Shown here piece after piece: positions 4,628-6,135 of a DNA stretch of 6,135 bases. Numbering within the stretch: position 1 is the stretch's first letter; the number at the start of each line of letters is the position of its first letter. The stretch is taken from positions 1 through 6,135 of the forward strand of contig JAFCBX010000051.1 in the NCBI GenBank assembly GCA_017610505.1. The letters are read 5' to 3'. The DNA comes from Methanosarcinales archaeon. Its GTDB lineage: Archaea; Nanobdellota; Nanobdellia; Woesearchaeales; CG1-02-33-12. A program made the position numbers and the translations under genes. The notes under the pieces were generated by a model. The model did not search any database. It saw only the letters and a program-made list of their open reading frames with translations, and was not told the DNA's origin.

Positions 4628-5464
4628 ATGAAAGAAAGAGTAACACTAACACTTGACTCTAACATTCTAAAAAGAGTTGATTCTGGAGTAAATGGCTTTA
4701 AAATTAAAAACAGGTCTCATGCAGTAGAGCTTCTTATAATGAAAGCACTTGGTGCAAATGTTCCAAGAAAAGCTGTTATACTTGCAGGCGGAAAAGGAAC
4801 AAGGCTAAGGCCAATAACATATGAAATCCCAAAGGCTTTAATACCAGTCCATGGGAAAACACTTACAGAGCATTTATTTGACTTATTCAAGAAATATGAT
4901 ATAAAGGATATTATAATGGCTGTAGGCCATATGAAGGAAAAGATTGAGGAACATTTCACTGATGGCACTAAATTTGGAATAAAACTAAGTTACATAGAGG
5001 AAAACGAGCCATTAGGAACAGCAGGACCTTTGAAATTAGGAAAAAACTTGTTAAATGAAACATTTATTGTCTCAAACGGAGATGAGCTTAAAAATATAAA
5101 CATAGAGGAAATGTATGAATTACATAAGGAAAGCAATGCACTTGTAACAATTGCTCTGACAACTGTTGAGGATCCAAGCAAGTATGGTGTTGCAAGGCTT
5201 TCAGGCTCAAAAATCCTCGAGTTTGTAGAAAAGCCAAAAAAGGAGGAAGCACCATCTAAACTCATAAATTCTGGTTTTTACATAATGGAGCCAGAGGTCA
5301 TAAACTTAATACCAAAGGGCTTTGTAATGCTTGAAAAAGATGTTTTTCCAAAACTAGCAAAAATGGGAAAACTTTTTGGATATCCATTCAGCGGCCAGTG
5401 GTTTGACACAGGCAACATAGAGAGATATGAAAGAGCTCTAAAAGAATGGAAAGATATAAAATAG
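4628..5464 (+). CDS. Ribbon-helix-helix domain fused to a sugar-1-phosphate nucleotidyltransferase
   Basis: 278 residues in two parts. Residues 1-42 match a CopG/Arc-type ribbon-helix-helix: strand RVTLTLD (4-10), helix from 11, then a second helix KNRSHAVELLIMKAL (27-41) with the usual RS-x-A-[VI]-E spacing. Residues 47-278 are a complete NTP-transferase domain: LAGGKGTRLRP (52-62), the PKALIP lysine (K69), LGTAGPL (129-135), NGD (150-152, metal/nucleotide), EKP (201-203), NSGFYI (214-219) and WFDTG (258-262). It would join a sugar-1-phosphate (mannose or glucose) to NTP, releasing pyrophosphate. No C-terminal left-handed beta-helix is present, so it is a minimal form. A phosphohexomutase follows 24 bp downstream, supplying the substrate. 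An internal ATG at residue 38 could give an enzyme-only product, but no Shine-Dalgarno site supports it. Sugar and nucleotide specificity are uncertain; GDP-mannose is the first guess from the neighbour. Confidence 0.88.
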   Translation: MKERVTLTLDSNILKRVDSGVNGFKIKNRSHAVELLIMKALGANVPRKAVILAGGKGTRLRPITYEIPKALIPVHGKTLTEHLFDLFKKYDIKDIIMAVGHMKEKIEEHFTDGTKFGIKLSYIEENEPLGTAGPLKLGKNLLNETFIVSNGDELKNINIEEMYELHKESNALVTIALTTVEDPSKYGVARLSGSKILEFVEKPKKEEAPSKLINSGFYIMEPEVINLIPKGFVMLEKDVFPKLAKMGKLFGYPFSGQWFDTGNIERYERALKEWKDIK

Positions 5465-5477
5465 TTTATTCTGTAGA

Positions 5478-5491
5478 GAGGTGGTAAAATG
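5478..5491 (+). promoter_or_regulatory. Shine-Dalgarno site of the phosphohexomutase gene
   Basis: GAGGTGGT (5478-5485) precedes ATG 5489, its GGTG core five bases from the start. No TATA-like box with proper spacing is seen in the 24-bp gap, so the gene is expected to be translated from the operon message begun before 4628. Confidence 0.65.
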
Positions 5492-6135
5492 GGTATATTC
5501 AAGGCATATGATGTAAGGGGAATTTATCCTGAACAGCTAAATGAAGAGATAGCTTATAAGATTGGAAGGGCTTTTGTTGAATTCTTAAAGTGCAAAAATG
5601 TTGTTATCGGAAGAGATATGAGGCTAAGCTCTGATTCATTATTTAAAGCCATAACAGATGGAATTACAGACCAGGGAGCTGATGTTATTGATATTGGGCT
5701 TTCAACAACACCAATGTTTTATTTTGCTGTTGCAAACAGTGGTTTTGAAAGTGGAATAATGATAACTGCATCCCATAATCCAAAACAATGGAATGGCCTT
5801 AAATTCACAAGAGAAAAAGCAATACCAATAAGCGAAGCTACAGGCATAAAAGAAATAGAAAAATTAGTTGAAAAAAATGATTTTGAAAAACCTGAAAAAG
5901 GCAGGATAATAAAAAAAGATGTTCTTGAAGATTATGTTGATTTTGTTTTAAGCTTTGTTAATTTAAAAAAGATAAAGCCATTAAAGGTTGTTATAGATGC
6001 ATCAAATGGTATGGCTGGAATGATAGCTCCGAAAGTATTTGAAAAAACAGGAATAGAGATTATCCCAATGTATTTTGAACTTGATGGCTCATTCCCAAAT
6101 CACCAGTCAAACCCATTGATTTTAGAGAACAGAAA
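5489..6135 (+). CDS. Phosphomannomutase/phosphoglucomutase (N-terminal half; runs off the right edge)
   Basis: An open frame of 215 complete codons, truncated by the window edge, out of about 450 expected for the family. It begins MGIFKAYDVRGIYPE, the standard start of alpha-D-phosphohexomutases, and has GRDMRLSS (41-48). The catalytic phosphoserine loop is TASHNP (93-98, S95), followed by WNGLKF (101-106). In domain II, DASNGMAG and then DGSFPNHQSNP near the right edge match the magnesium/sugar-handling region of the PMM/PGM (ManB/AlgC) branch more than phosphoglucosamine mutase. The enzyme interconverts hexose-6-phosphate and hexose-1-phosphate in the cytoplasm. It lies 24 bp after the nucleotidyltransferase with a strong Shine-Dalgarno site, making a two-step nucleotide-sugar operon. 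Mannose versus glucose preference cannot be decided from the visible half; many archaeal members accept both. Confidence 0.92.
   Translation, partial: MGIFKAYDVRGIYPEQLNEEIAYKIGRAFVEFLKCKNVVIGRDMRLSSDSLFKAITDGITDQGADVIDIGLSTTPMFYFAVANSGFESGIMITASHNPKQWNGLKFTREKAIPISEATGIKEIEKLVEKNDFEKPEKGRIIKKDVLEDYVDFVLSFVNLKKIKPLKVVIDASNGMAGMIAPKVFEKTGIEIIPMYFELDGSFPNHQSNPLILENR

Noticed and set aside
4717..5502. Three minus-strand open frames opposite the nucleotidyltransferase
   Set aside because: They are antisense to conserved catalytic motifs, lack promoters and Shine-Dalgarno sites, and show serine/phenylalanine-rich mirror composition.

Overview
The window reads as a compact, AT-rich (roughly one third G+C by eye) archaeal chromosome segment. 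Evidence for an archaeon: TATA-like boxes (TTTAAATA or TTTATATA) centred about 26 nt before several start codons, Shine-Dalgarno sites with a GGTG core, an archaeal-type TctA permease, an archaeal-type threonylcarbamoyladenosine methylthiotransferase with TRAM domain, a free-standing AlaX editing protein, and a membrane-anchored single OB-fold protein. Small proteins, short spacers and low G+C suggest a DPANN lineage (Woesearchaeota/Pacearchaeota-like). That placement is inference; no marker gene here settles it.

Layout. Positions 1-97 (minus) hold the N-terminus of an unrecognised protein. Positions 156-1363 (minus) encode a TctA-family membrane permease split into two overlapping ORFs. A 5-bp tandem duplication at the junction explains the frame break; removing one copy on paper restores one 400-residue protein. 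A divergent spacer leads to the OB-fold protein (1471-1818, plus), whose stop codon overlaps that of a convergent 80-residue unknown gene (1815-2057, minus). Upstream on the minus strand is a 100-residue protein resembling the ribosome hibernation factor HPF (2128-2430). Its spacer towards alaX holds clustered AGTAT/ATACT palindromes.

AlaX (2573-3214, minus) and a tRNA ct6A/t6A methylthiotransferase (3274-4554, plus) are divergent and share a palindromic TATA element, so two tRNA-quality genes may be co-expressed. Last comes a nucleotide-sugar operon: a sugar-1-phosphate nucleotidyltransferase with an N-terminal ribbon-helix-helix DNA-binding domain (4628-5464), then a phosphomannomutase/phosphoglucomutase that runs off the window (5489-6135). 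Together they would convert hexose-6-phosphate to hexose-1-phosphate and then to an NDP-sugar for glycan synthesis.

The strongest candidate for something new is the RHH-nucleotidyltransferase fusion, a possible self-regulating trigger enzyme. Next are the 5-bp duplication splitting TctA, the structured spacer at 2073-2113 and the palindrome cluster at 2466-2583. No tRNA, rRNA, CRISPR array, insertion sequence or phage gene was seen.
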